The notes beneath the pieces were generated by a model, which was given only the letters and a program-made list of their open reading frames with translations, ran no database searches and was not told the origin of the DNA. Position numbers and translations under genes: made by a program. Positions 1 through 7,312 of a stretch of DNA of 14,058 bases are shown here, in pieces; the first letter of the stretch is position 1, and the number at the start of each line of letters is the position of its first letter. Source of the DNA: Sulfurimonas sp. (GTDB taxonomy: Bacteria; Campylobacterota; Campylobacteria; Campylobacterales; Sulfurimonadaceae); the NCBI GenBank assembly GCA_030673275.1, contig DAOVJL010000011.1, positions 1-14,058 of the forward strand, read 5' to 3'.

Positions 1-1
1 A

Positions 2-1756
2 TATCAGTATTTTGACAAAGATGGACATCTGTTATACATTGGCAAGGCAAAAAATCTATCATACAGAGTAAAAAGTTATTTTAATTTTACCCCATCTCTA
101 AAAGCAAACTCAAATTTATCAGCTAGAATAACAAAGATGATAAATCAGACTGTTTCTCTAAATTATATTGTGGTAAATAGCGAACATGATGCACTAATTC
201 TTGAAAACTCACTTATCAAACAATTAAATCCAAAATACAATATTCTGCTTCGTGATGACAAAACCTATCCTTATATTTACATAGACAACTCTTTACAATA
301 TCCAAGATTTGAAATAACCAGAAAAATAATCAAATCTTCTAGCATAAAGTATTATGGTCCTTATTCTGTCGGAGCCAGAGACATACTAGACTCTATCTAT
401 GACATTTGTAAACTTGTGCAAAAAAAAGGGTCTCTAAAATCTAAAAAACTCTGCCTTTACCATCAAATTGACAGATGTCTTGGTCCATGTGAACCGGATG
501 TCTCTCAAGAGAGATACAAAAAAGAGCTTGATTTGGCAGAGGAGCTAATTCAAAATAAAAAAACTCTTATAAAAAAACTAAATGATAAAATGGCCTTTTA
601 TGCTGAAAATCTACGCTTTGAAGAAGCCGGAGAACTTAGAGACAGAATAGAAAAGATAAATAGAAGTGAGATTAAAAGCGAGATTGACTTTGCTACTAAT
701 GAGAACTACGATATTTTCGTACTTCAAAACACAAGCAGTAAGGCAGTAGTCGTCAGAATTTTTATGCGTAACGGTAAAATAATCTCTTCGTCACATGACT
801 ATATACAGCTAAATGAAGGGTATGATGAGAGTGAGTTATACCAAAGAGTTTTGATGGAGTTCTACAAAAATGAAAAACCACCAATTATTGCTCCAGTTTT
901 AGTTGCTTCAAAATTTGAAGGTATCGATATTGTGCAGGAGCATCTAACAAATATTTTTGAGAAAAAAACCCAAATAAAAGTACCGCTAAAAGGTAATAAA
1001 AAACATCTTATTGAACTGGCAATATTAAATGCTAATGAGCTTTTAAAAAATGACAAAACGGGGAGTGATACCAAAATACTAAATGAGATTAAAGAACTTT
1101 TTTTCCTTGAGAGAATTCCTTCTCGTATTGAGATATTTGACAACTCTCACATGTCAGGAGTTGCGACAGTTGGAGCAATGGCAGTTTATGAAAATGGAGT
1201 ATTTGATAAAAAAAGCTATAGGACATATCATCTTGAAGCAAAAGATGAATATTCACAGATGAGAGAAACACTAACCAGAAGAGTGAACACATTTGCTAAA
1301 AATTCTCCTCCAGATTTATGGGTATTAGACGGAGGAGCCACACTTTTAAAACTGGCACTTGAAATCTTGGGATCCAGTGGTGTTTTTTTAGATGTAATTG
1401 CTATATCAAAAGAAAAAATAGATGCGAAAGCTCATCGAGCAAGAGGTAAAGCCAATGATATTTTGCACAAAAAAGATGATATTTTTAGACTAAAAAACAG
1501 TGATAAAAGACTTCAGTGGGTACAGAACTTAAGAGATGAGGCTCACAGGTGTGCTATAAACTTTCATAAAAAGACAAAATTAAAACTTGATCAAGAGAGT
1601 AAACTTTTAACATTAAAGGGAATATCTCAAGCTAAAATCATAAAACTACTAAATCATTATGGAACTTTTGAGATGCTTAAAGAATTAAGTATTGAAGAAA
1701 TAAGTTCTATTTTAAGTAAAAAAGATGCACAAATTATAAAAAACATTTATAAATAA
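2..1756 (+). CDS. uvrC: UvrABC excinuclease subunit C (5' end outside window)
   Basis: UvrC makes the 3' and 5' incisions beside a lesion after UvrA/UvrB damage recognition in nucleotide excision repair (cytoplasm). The frame is open from base 2, so about 584 residues are visible and only roughly the first 15 of the usual ~600 are missing; an internal ATG at 137 is not the true start. Fragment numbering: the YIG half of the GIY-YIG nuclease motif is at 12-14 ([10 protein letters not shown]). Four cysteines at 136, 151, 159 and 163 (ICKL, LCLYHQ, DRCLGPC) match the conserved set proposed to hold an Fe-S cluster. The UVR motif that contacts UvrB is at about 187-220. The RNase H-like nuclease has D380 (EIFDNSH), D415 (KDEYSQM), D443 (LDGG) and H515 (DEAHR), spaced as the catalytic residues of E. 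coli UvrC. A helix-hairpin-helix end lies at about 535-580. No truncation or frameshift inside the window. Identification is very secure. Confidence 0.97.
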   Translation, partial: YQYFDKDGHLLYIGKAKNLSYRVKSYFNFTPSLKANSNLSARITKMINQTVSLNYIVVNSEHDALILENSLIKQLNPKYNILLRDDKTYPYIYIDNSLQYPRFEITRKIIKSSSIKYYGPYSVGARDILDSIYDICKLVQKKGSLKSKKLCLYHQIDRCLGPCEPDVSQERYKKELDLAEELIQNKKTLIKKLNDKMAFYAENLRFEEAGELRDRIEKINRSEIKSEIDFATNENYDIFVLQNTSSKAVVVRIFMRNGKIISSSHDYIQLNEGYDESELYQRVLMEFYKNEKPPIIAPVLVASKFEGIDIVQEHLTNIFEKKTQIKVPLKGNKKHLIELAILNANELLKNDKTGSDTKILNEIKELFFLERIPSRIEIFDNSHMSGVATVGAMAVYENGVFDKKSYRTYHLEAKDEYSQMRETLTRRVNTFAKNSPPDLWVLDGGATLLKLALEILGSSGVFLDVIAISKEKIDAKAHRARGKANDILHKKDDIFRLKNSDKRLQWVQNLRDEAHRCAINFHKKTKLKLDQESKLLTLKGISQAKIIKLLNHYGTFEMLKELSIEEISSILSKKDAQIIKNIYK

Positions 1757-1766
1757 GTTTTTTTTT
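1734..1766 (+). terminator. Possible weak intrinsic terminator after uvrC
   Basis: A perfect 7-bp inverted repeat, TTATAAA (1734-1740) and TTTATAA (1746-1752), with a 5-nt loop overlaps the last codons and stop of uvrC and is followed five bases later by a run of nine T (1758-1766). The geometry resembles a rho-independent terminator, but the stem is entirely A/T and would be thermodynamically weak, so partial read-through into the PAS gene is possible. Seen directly; function is inference. Confidence 0.3.
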
Positions 1767-1785
1767 AAACTATTAATGATATATT
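1757..1785 (+). promoter_or_regulatory. Candidate sigma-70 promoter for the phosphorelay operon
   Basis: The 71-bp gap between uvrC and the PAS gene contains a T-rich stretch (1758-1766) and, about 17 bp further on, TATATT (1780-1785). Campylobacterota sigma-70 promoters often have T-rich upstream DNA instead of a clear -35 box, so this is a plausible promoter giving a leader of about 35 nt. A strong ribosome binding site (GAAGG, 1817-1821) sits 6 nt before the ATG at 1828. AT-rich DNA yields such matches by chance. Confidence 0.25.
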
Positions 1786-1827
1786 TAGTGAAATTAATAA
1801 CGTAACTTTAATATATGAAGGTTTTTA

Positions 1828-2238
1828 ATGGACAAAATTGTACCAACAGATGAAGAGTTTATTTTTGATGAAAAAATAGCAATCAGTCAAACAGACTTAA
1901 AAGGAAACATCACATTTGTAAATAGAAGATTTTGTGAAATATCTGGCTACAATACTCAAGAACTTCTTGGAAGCGATTGTAATATAATAAGACATCCAGA
2001 TGTGCCAGAGATTATATTTGATAAAATGTGGAAAACTCTTGGGAGTGGGCAAGTTTGGAATGGTATGATTAAAAATCTTTGTAAAGATGGTCGCTATTAC
2101 TGGGTTGATATGGAAATTATACCTATACGTGACACGGAAGAAGAGGTAACGGGATATATATCTGTAAGTAAGCCGGCTCCAAAAAAAAATATTTCAGATA
2201 TTGAAAAAATATACAAACAACAAGATAGTGAGGAATAA
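1828..2238 (+). CDS. Aer/CetB-type PAS domain protein (stand-alone redox sensor)
   Basis: A 136-residue protein made almost entirely of one PAS domain (about 15-120) with no membrane segment, kinase or methyl-accepting part. It closely follows the FAD-binding PAS of the E. coli aerotaxis receptor Aer: N32-R-R-F, SGYNTQELLG (39-48), the motif R55-H56-P57-D58-V59-P60, M67-W68, W77-NGMIKN and YYWV (90-93). R, H and D of the RHPDxP motif and the tryptophan of the W77 region are associated with flavin binding in Aer, so a flavin/redox-sensing role is likely, though cofactor binding is inferred. Campylobacter CetB is a comparable short PAS protein that works with the receptor CetA; here no CetA-like receptor is adjacent. 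Instead it is the first gene of a four-gene phosphorelay operon, 9 bp ahead of the two-Hpt gene, so it may signal to the hybrid kinase. The ATG has GAAGG 6 nt upstream. Domain call secure, partner unknown. Confidence 0.88.
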   Translation: MDKIVPTDEEFIFDEKIAISQTDLKGNITFVNRRFCEISGYNTQELLGSDCNIIRHPDVPEIIFDKMWKTLGSGQVWNGMIKNLCKDGRYYWVDMEIIPIRDTEEEVTGYISVSKPAPKKNISDIEKIYKQQDSEE

Positions 2239-2247
2239 GGGGTTTAT

Positions 2248-3744
2248 ATGCTAATCTATAATTACAAAAAAGAGTTTTTAGGAATTGATGAGAATGATTT
2301 AACAGCTTTAGGGCTTTCAAATCTGGCAGATCTTCGCGCAGAAGCCGCAGATTTTGCAGACCTATTTGTGAAAACACCTGGTTTTATTCATAACTTTAAA
2401 CATGTTCACTGGATTGATTACATTACTTGTAGCAGTGATGGTGTTATATCAAAAGCTATTATAAATATAAAAGGTAAAAACTATGCAACTATTATAGACA
2501 TTCAAACAATATACTTAGTCGATAATCCATCTGAAAAAGCTTTTATAGTAAATTTATCCAATATTAGACCTATATCTCATACTCAAAGTGAAAAAATATC
2601 TGCTGATATACTTGAAAAACCTACCCCTATAACTGCAACAGGAGCTACTGAACTAGCTACAATACCAGGCTCAGTAATTCATAGTGATAAAAGTGATTAT
2701 TTAGATGAAGATAGTACTAAAGTCTCTTATGACCCTTATGAAACACAGGATGAAGAGCTAAATCCTAATGTAATTGAAGATATTTATGAAAACAGTGCTT
2801 TAGACTTAGATGTAGATTTAGATAAACCTGCTGATCTAGATACAGATATTACCCCTGATCTAGAAGAAGTAAATGAAGAGAAGCTAAGTGAATCTAAGTT
2901 TCTTGAACCGGAAAAGCCTAATAAAGAAATAATTGCTGAAGATGAAGAAGATGAAATTGACAGTGCTTTTGCTGATTATGTATTTGACCCGCATGTTGCA
3001 TCAGATGAGTTAGGACTTCCTATTGACTTGGTAGAAGAATTTATACAAGATTTTATTGCTCAGGCAAATAGCTTTAAAGATGAACTTTATGAGTCAGTAG
3101 AAAATGGTGATTTAGATAATTTAAAAGTACAATCTCACAAACTTAAAGGTGTTGCCGCTAACTTAAGAGTAGAAGACGCGCTAGAAACCTTAACGGCAAT
3201 AAACTCTTCTAATGACGGCAATAAAATTAAACATCAACTAAACAGACTATACAAAATAATTACCAAATTATCAAATAAAGACAATAGATCAGATCATACT
3301 AGCAATAAAACTGAGACTGAAACTGAAGAAGATGAGTTTGTTTTATCGCTAAAATATGATGAGCCAGAAGTAAGTTTAGAAACTTCAATAGAACCAGAGA
3401 TAGAAGTTAGTCAACCAGAAGTATCTGAAACTTCATATAATAAGGAACAAATCGCAAATGATATTGGCTTAGATATAGATAGTTTTAATGAGTTGTTTGA
3501 AGACTATATAAATGAGAGCAAAAAGTTAATAACCTCAATAACTAACTCCATTAAAGATGATAATTTGAACGAAGGTAAAAGCATTGCTATAAAATTAAAA
3601 GGGATGAGTGATAATATGAGAATTCATAAATTTGACAATGAACTCGATGCTATTATAAATTCTAGTGATATAGGTGGACTTAATGATCTTATTGACAGCA
3701 TACTAACAAAGCTGAATCAAATTTCAGATCAAGAGAATAAATAA
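2248..3744 (+). CDS. Two-Hpt-domain phosphotransfer protein with unrecognised N-terminal domain
   Basis: A 498-residue soluble protein with no signal peptide. Residues 1-110 form a compact domain I do not recognise, with a His cluster H48, H52, H54 followed by W55 (FIHNFKHVHW). Residues 145-245 are a highly acidic, probably disordered linker. An Hpt domain at about 248-342 carries the canonical S-H297-K-L-K-G phosphoacceptor motif. A second acidic linker (355-395) leads to another Hpt-like copy (about 398-492) in which the same helix reads A-I448-K-L-K-G: isoleucine (ATA) replaces the phosphorylatable histidine. The two copies are otherwise alike (GLPID/GLDID, LKGVAANLR/LKGMSDNMR), suggesting internal duplication. 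Inferred role: relay phosphate between the receiver of the downstream hybrid kinase and the CheY-like protein. RBS AAGGGG (2237-2242) overlaps the PAS stop codon; the gene's own stop overlaps the kinase ATG by one base (TAATG), implying translational coupling. Hpt1 call secure; the N-domain function is unknown. Confidence 0.85.
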   Translation: MLIYNYKKEFLGIDENDLTALGLSNLADLRAEAADFADLFVKTPGFIHNFKHVHWIDYITCSSDGVISKAIINIKGKNYATIIDIQTIYLVDNPSEKAFIVNLSNIRPISHTQSEKISADILEKPTPITATGATELATIPGSVIHSDKSDYLDEDSTKVSYDPYETQDEELNPNVIEDIYENSALDLDVDLDKPADLDTDITPDLEEVNEEKLSESKFLEPEKPNKEIIAEDEEDEIDSAFADYVFDPHVASDELGLPIDLVEEFIQDFIAQANSFKDELYESVENGDLDNLKVQSHKLKGVAANLRVEDALETLTAINSSNDGNKIKHQLNRLYKIITKLSNKDNRSDHTSNKTETETEEDEFVLSLKYDEPEVSLETSIEPEIEVSQPEVSETSYNKEQIANDIGLDIDSFNELFEDYINESKKLITSITNSIKDDNLNEGKSIAIKLKGMSDNMRIHKFDNELDAIINSSDIGGLNDLIDSILTKLNQISDQENK

Positions 3745-6700
3745 TGCAACTTGGATTAAAAAATAGATTAAGGATTATTAGTCTTTTACCGATTATCGTA
3801 CTATTTTTAATCACAAGCTATTATGTATACGGTTCATACACAAAATATAGAGAAGCCGAGCAGCTACAAAACAGATTAAATCAAAATACTTATCTTAATG
3901 AAATTGTTGGTAATGTTGCTCGTGAGCGTGGCATGAGTTCTATATACATTGGCAGCAAAACAAAAGGTATTAAAACAGCTCTTGCTAAACAGAGAAAGAT
4001 TGTTGACGAAAAAGTAGCTAAGTACCTTGAATATTCAAAAAATGAAAAAATTCTTCATACACATTCAGAAACTAAAAAAGGAATTACTTGTCTAGCTTGC
4101 GATAATATAGAGAGTGTATCTTCCGCTATAAATAAAATAAAATCTACTAGACCTCTTATAGATGAGAACCTTATTACCTTTGATGAAATGTTTATGGATG
4201 TATATAGTGCAGCTCAAATAAAATTCATTAAGCAATTGGAACAAATTACTGATAATCAGTCAGATAAAGAGATTAATGCATTATATAATTTATATCTCAC
4301 TATGGTTAATGCTAAAGAGTTCTCTGGAATTGAGAGAGGATATATGTCATATATCATTTCTAGCTCAACTAAATTAGCAAAAAATGATTTAAATAGATGG
4401 GTATCAGTTATTGGTAAAGCGGACTCACTTAAATATGAAGGGATTCAAAACAAAGATTTAGTAAATAAGCTTGATACTATATTTAAAAATGAAGATAGTA
4501 TTAGGTTGTTTGAAAATATAAACAGTGAAAGAATAGCACTTATTACAGCTTCTAGAAGTGGAAAATATCATATCACTTCTGGTATTTGGTTTACAATGCA
4601 ATCAGAAAAAATCAAAGTCATTTCTAAAGCAGAAAAATTACTTTTAAGTGCCATGGATGAAAGAGCTAAACAAGTACAGAATGAGTCATTACAGGTTTTA
4701 ACTATTACATTCATTATTTGGATAATTGCAATTATTTTAGGAATTCTTGGATACCTACTATCATATGAAATTTCAAGCAATATAAGACATCTTGAAAATG
4801 TACTTAAAAAAGTTGCGGAAGATACATTTTCCAAAAATAATAAAATAAATCTAAATACTTCAGATGGAACTAACAGAGCTTATGAACTTCTTGAAAAGAT
4901 AATTGAACAAACCAAAAAAGACAAAGAGTCTGCTCAAGAGGCCAGTGAAGCAAAATCAATGTTTTTGGCAAACATGTCACATGAGATTCGGACTCCACTA
5001 AATGGTATTGTTGGTTTTACTGAACTTTTAAAAGATTCTGGACTGGAAGAAGAACAAAGAGAATTTGTTGATATTATTGAAAAATCGTCTGAGAATCTTC
5101 TTGAGATAATAAATAATATTCTTGACCTTTCTAAAATTGAAAGTAATAAACTTGAAATAGAAGATATCTCTTTTAATCCAATTGTTGAGTTTGAAAGTGC
5201 GGTTGAGGTTTATGCTGTAAGAGCTAGTGAAAAACATATTAACCTTGGTTGTTTTATCGATCCTAAACTAGAGTTTCCTCTAAAAGGTGATCCTACAAAA
5301 ATAAAAGAAATTATTATTAATCTCCTCTCAAATGCGGTTAAGTTTACTAACAATGCTGGTTCTATAAATGTTAATATCAGAAAAGTTGAAAGTGATATTA
5401 TCGGTAGAACAAAAATTAAATTTGAAATTCAAGATAGTGGTATCGGTGTTACGAGTGAGCAAAAATCTAAAATATTTGAAGCATTTTCTCAAGCTGACAC
5501 ATCAATTACTCGTAAATATGGTGGTACAGGTCTTGGGCTTACGATTTCGAGTAATTTTATTGAACTGATGGGTGGTAAACTTGACCTAGATAGCGAGCCT
5601 GGGCAGGGTACAACTTTCTTCTTTACTATCGAACTTGAGGAAGTTGAAACACTAAATGAGAGTTCTCAAAACGCCTTTAGCAATCTCAATGCATTAATCC
5701 TTAGTGATTCATTAAAAGTTAAAAAACAAGATAAATATTTAAGAGAGTATCTTGACCATTATGGCGTAGGATATACAACATTTAAAGATATTAGTAAAAT
5801 TCCTACTCTTGAAAAAGAAACTACCTATAATATTATAATCGTTGATTATGACTATGTTACAGAAGATACTCTTAGAGAAATTGCAAAACTTCCGCAAGAA
5901 CTTATAGTATTAACAAAATCAAATATGATGAAAAGGATAGATGCTTATAATCTTGACATATTTAAAACTATATATGAGCCTATACACTCTACAAAATTAA
6001 AATTAATATTGGAAAACTACAATGAGTTAAGCGGTGCTAAACAAACCATTAAGAAACTCTCTCGTAAGCAGTTTGATTTTAATACATCAAAATTTATTGC
6101 AAATGTTTTGGTAGCTGAAGATAATATTATCAATCAAAAACTGATTCAAAGAACACTTGAAGATTTAGGGCTTACAATCACTATTGCAAATAATGGTCTT
6201 GAAGCATTTCAAAAAAGAAAAGATGGAAAATTTGATATGATCTTTATGGATATTCAGATGCCATTTTTAGACGGGGTTGAAGCAACTGCGGAAATTTTAG
6301 AGTTTGAAGAGGATTATGATCAAGTTCATGTACCTATTGTAGCACTAACAGCAAATGCTTTAAAAGGTGATAGAGAGAAATTTTTAGCAGCTGGTCTTGA
6401 TGAATATACAACTAAACCACTTATCCGTTCAGAGATAATATCTCTACTTAATCAATTTTTATCTGATCATATAGTTGAAGTAGATTCAGATAACCCTAAT
6501 GAATCCACAATAGCTACAGAAACTAAAGAGATAAATGATTCTGCTAATGAACTCTCAGAGTATAGAGCAGATATACTTATTGCTAAGAAAAGTGACTTTG
6601 AAACAAGACTTTACACTAAAATAATAGATAACATGGAAGACTTAACATATGAAGTTGCCTCTTCTTTAATAGACTTTCAAGAGTTAGTACAGAACTACTC

Positions 6701-6926
6701 TTATAAAGTTATACTATTTGATAAAGAGTATGGTGATTTAGATATAGCAAAGATATCTTCAACCATAAAAAAGTTAGCTAACACAAATAAACTCAAATCC
6801 CATATTGTGCTTGTAGATGACTCTGTAGAAAAAAATGCTTCAGAGCATATAGAACATGTAGATGAAATAATTAAAAATGCAGTAAACAAAAAATTACTAA
6901 AATCTCTATTTAGTAAATATACATAA
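3744..6926 (+). CDS. Membrane-bound hybrid histidine kinase with NIT-like sensor and three receiver-like domains
   Basis: A 1060-residue inner-membrane kinase. TM1 is at about 9-30 and TM2 at 317-340, bracketing a helical extracytoplasmic region of about 285 residues. Its start (ARERGMSSIYIGS, 59-71, then LAKQR) resembles the NIT sensor family of nitrate/nitrite-responsive proteins; the ligand here is unproven. The loop holds H105-T-H107 and C116-L-A-C119, unusual for this family. A short HAMP-like helix follows, then HisKA with H413 (SHEIRTPLNG) and a HATPase with N530 (NLLSNAVKF), D564-SGIG, F578 and GGTGLGL (593-599), all intact. Three receiver-like units follow. REC1 (about 648-757) keeps D701 but has E745 where the invariant lysine should be. 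REC2 (about 787-907) is canonical: E792/D793, D836, T869, K891. REC3-like (about 942-1057) keeps D993 and possibly K1044 but has lysines (948-949) where the metal-binding acids belong. The start overlaps the Hpt stop (TAATG) with AAGAG 8 nt upstream. An active autokinase is expected, passing phosphate via D836 to H297 of the preceding protein. Confidence 0.93.
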   Translation: MQLGLKNRLRIISLLPIIVLFLITSYYVYGSYTKYREAEQLQNRLNQNTYLNEIVGNVARERGMSSIYIGSKTKGIKTALAKQRKIVDEKVAKYLEYSKNEKILHTHSETKKGITCLACDNIESVSSAINKIKSTRPLIDENLITFDEMFMDVYSAAQIKFIKQLEQITDNQSDKEINALYNLYLTMVNAKEFSGIERGYMSYIISSSTKLAKNDLNRWVSVIGKADSLKYEGIQNKDLVNKLDTIFKNEDSIRLFENINSERIALITASRSGKYHITSGIWFTMQSEKIKVISKAEKLLLSAMDERAKQVQNESLQVLTITFIIWIIAIILGILGYLLSYEISSNIRHLENVLKKVAEDTFSKNNKINLNTSDGTNRAYELLEKIIEQTKKDKESAQEASEAKSMFLANMSHEIRTPLNGIVGFTELLKDSGLEEEQREFVDIIEKSSENLLEIINNILDLSKIESNKLEIEDISFNPIVEFESAVEVYAVRASEKHINLGCFIDPKLEFPLKGDPTKIKEIIINLLSNAVKFTNNAGSINVNIRKVESDIIGRTKIKFEIQDSGIGVTSEQKSKIFEAFSQADTSITRKYGGTGLGLTISSNFIELMGGKLDLDSEPGQGTTFFFTIELEEVETLNESSQNAFSNLNALILSDSLKVKKQDKYLREYLDHYGVGYTTFKDISKIPTLEKETTYNIIIVDYDYVTEDTLREIAKLPQELIVLTKSNMMKRIDAYNLDIFKTIYEPIHSTKLKLILENYNELSGAKQTIKKLSRKQFDFNTSKFIANVLVAEDNIINQKLIQRTLEDLGLTITIANNGLEAFQKRKDGKFDMIFMDIQMPFLDGVEATAEILEFEEDYDQVHVPIVALTANALKGDREKFLAAGLDEYTTKPLIRSEIISLLNQFLSDHIVEVDSDNPNESTIATETKEINDSANELSEYRADILIAKKSDFETRLYTKIIDNMEDLTYEVASSLIDFQELVQNYSYKVILFDKEYGDLDIAKISSTIKKLANTNKLKSHIVLVDDSVEKNASEHIEHVDEIIKNAVNKKLLKSLFSKYT

Positions 6927-6937
6927 AAGGTAAAACC

Positions 6938-7312
6938 ATGTCAAAAGAATTAATAATTTTAGCAGTAGATGATGATATGATTAATCTAAAATTACTAAAA
7001 TCTATGCTTATGAAAAATCCTGATGTAAAAGAAGTAATTGAAGCAAAAAATGGAGCAGAGGCAGTGGATTGTATCAAAGCAAGAAGTGATATAAGCTTAG
7101 TTCTTCTAGATATCATTATGCCTGTAATGAATGGATTAGAGATGCTAAGAGTTGTTCGTGCAGACAATAATATAGAACAAATGCCTATTATTATACTAAC
7201 AACTGATGAGACTAAAAAAACAGAAGCTCTTGAACTTGGTGCTAATGGCTTTTTAATGAAACCAATTAGAAACAGTGATCTGGTTGAAAAAATAAACTCT
7301 ATAGTAATTTAA
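6938..7312 (+). CDS. Single-domain CheY-like response regulator
   Basis: A 124-residue protein consisting of one receiver domain and no output domain. All functional residues are present: acidic pair D11-D12 (AVDDDM), phosphoacceptor D58 (LLDIIMP), T88 (ILTTDE), and K108-P109 (LMKPI). It is the last gene of the operon, 11 bp after the kinase, with a good RBS (AAAAGG, 6925-6930, overlapping the kinase stop) 7 nt before the ATG. Inferred role: terminal phosphate acceptor or sink of the relay, fed through the Hpt protein, acting by protein-protein contact. A flagellar-motor role like CheY is possible but is not shown by the sequence; it could equally be a phosphate sink. The 3' end overlaps the convergent lon stop by 4 bp. 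Confidence 0.92.
   Translation: MSKELIILAVDDDMINLKLLKSMLMKNPDVKEVIEAKNGAEAVDCIKARSDISLVLLDIIMPVMNGLEMLRVVRADNNIEQMPIIILTTDETKKTEALELGANGFLMKPIRNSDLVEKINSIVI

Noticed and set aside
137..139. ATG at 137 as the start of uvrC
   Set aside because: The same frame is open to base 2 and upstream codons encode the YIG part of the GIY-YIG nuclease ([10 protein letters not shown]), so the true start is left of the window.
862..1292. Two minus-strand open frames inside uvrC (862-1143 and 1089-1292)
   Set aside because: Both lie opposite clearly conserved UvrC nuclease sequence, have low-complexity Phe/Ser/Leu-rich products and no RBS; shadows of the real gene.
2670..2990. Acidic linker of the Hpt protein as a calcium-binding repeat region
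   Set aside because: The Asp/Glu-rich stretch (DLDVDLDKPADLDTD) lacks a regular EF-hand or RTX nonapeptide pattern; it reads as a disordered acidic linker.
4089..4100. C116-L-A-C119 in the kinase as a c-type haem site
   Set aside because: The following residue is Asp, not the His required in CxxCH, so covalent haem attachment is not supported.
5368..5568. Plus-strand open frame inside the kinase gene
   Set aside because: It overlaps the HATPase region in another frame; the host frame carries all ATP-binding motifs, so this is a shadow.
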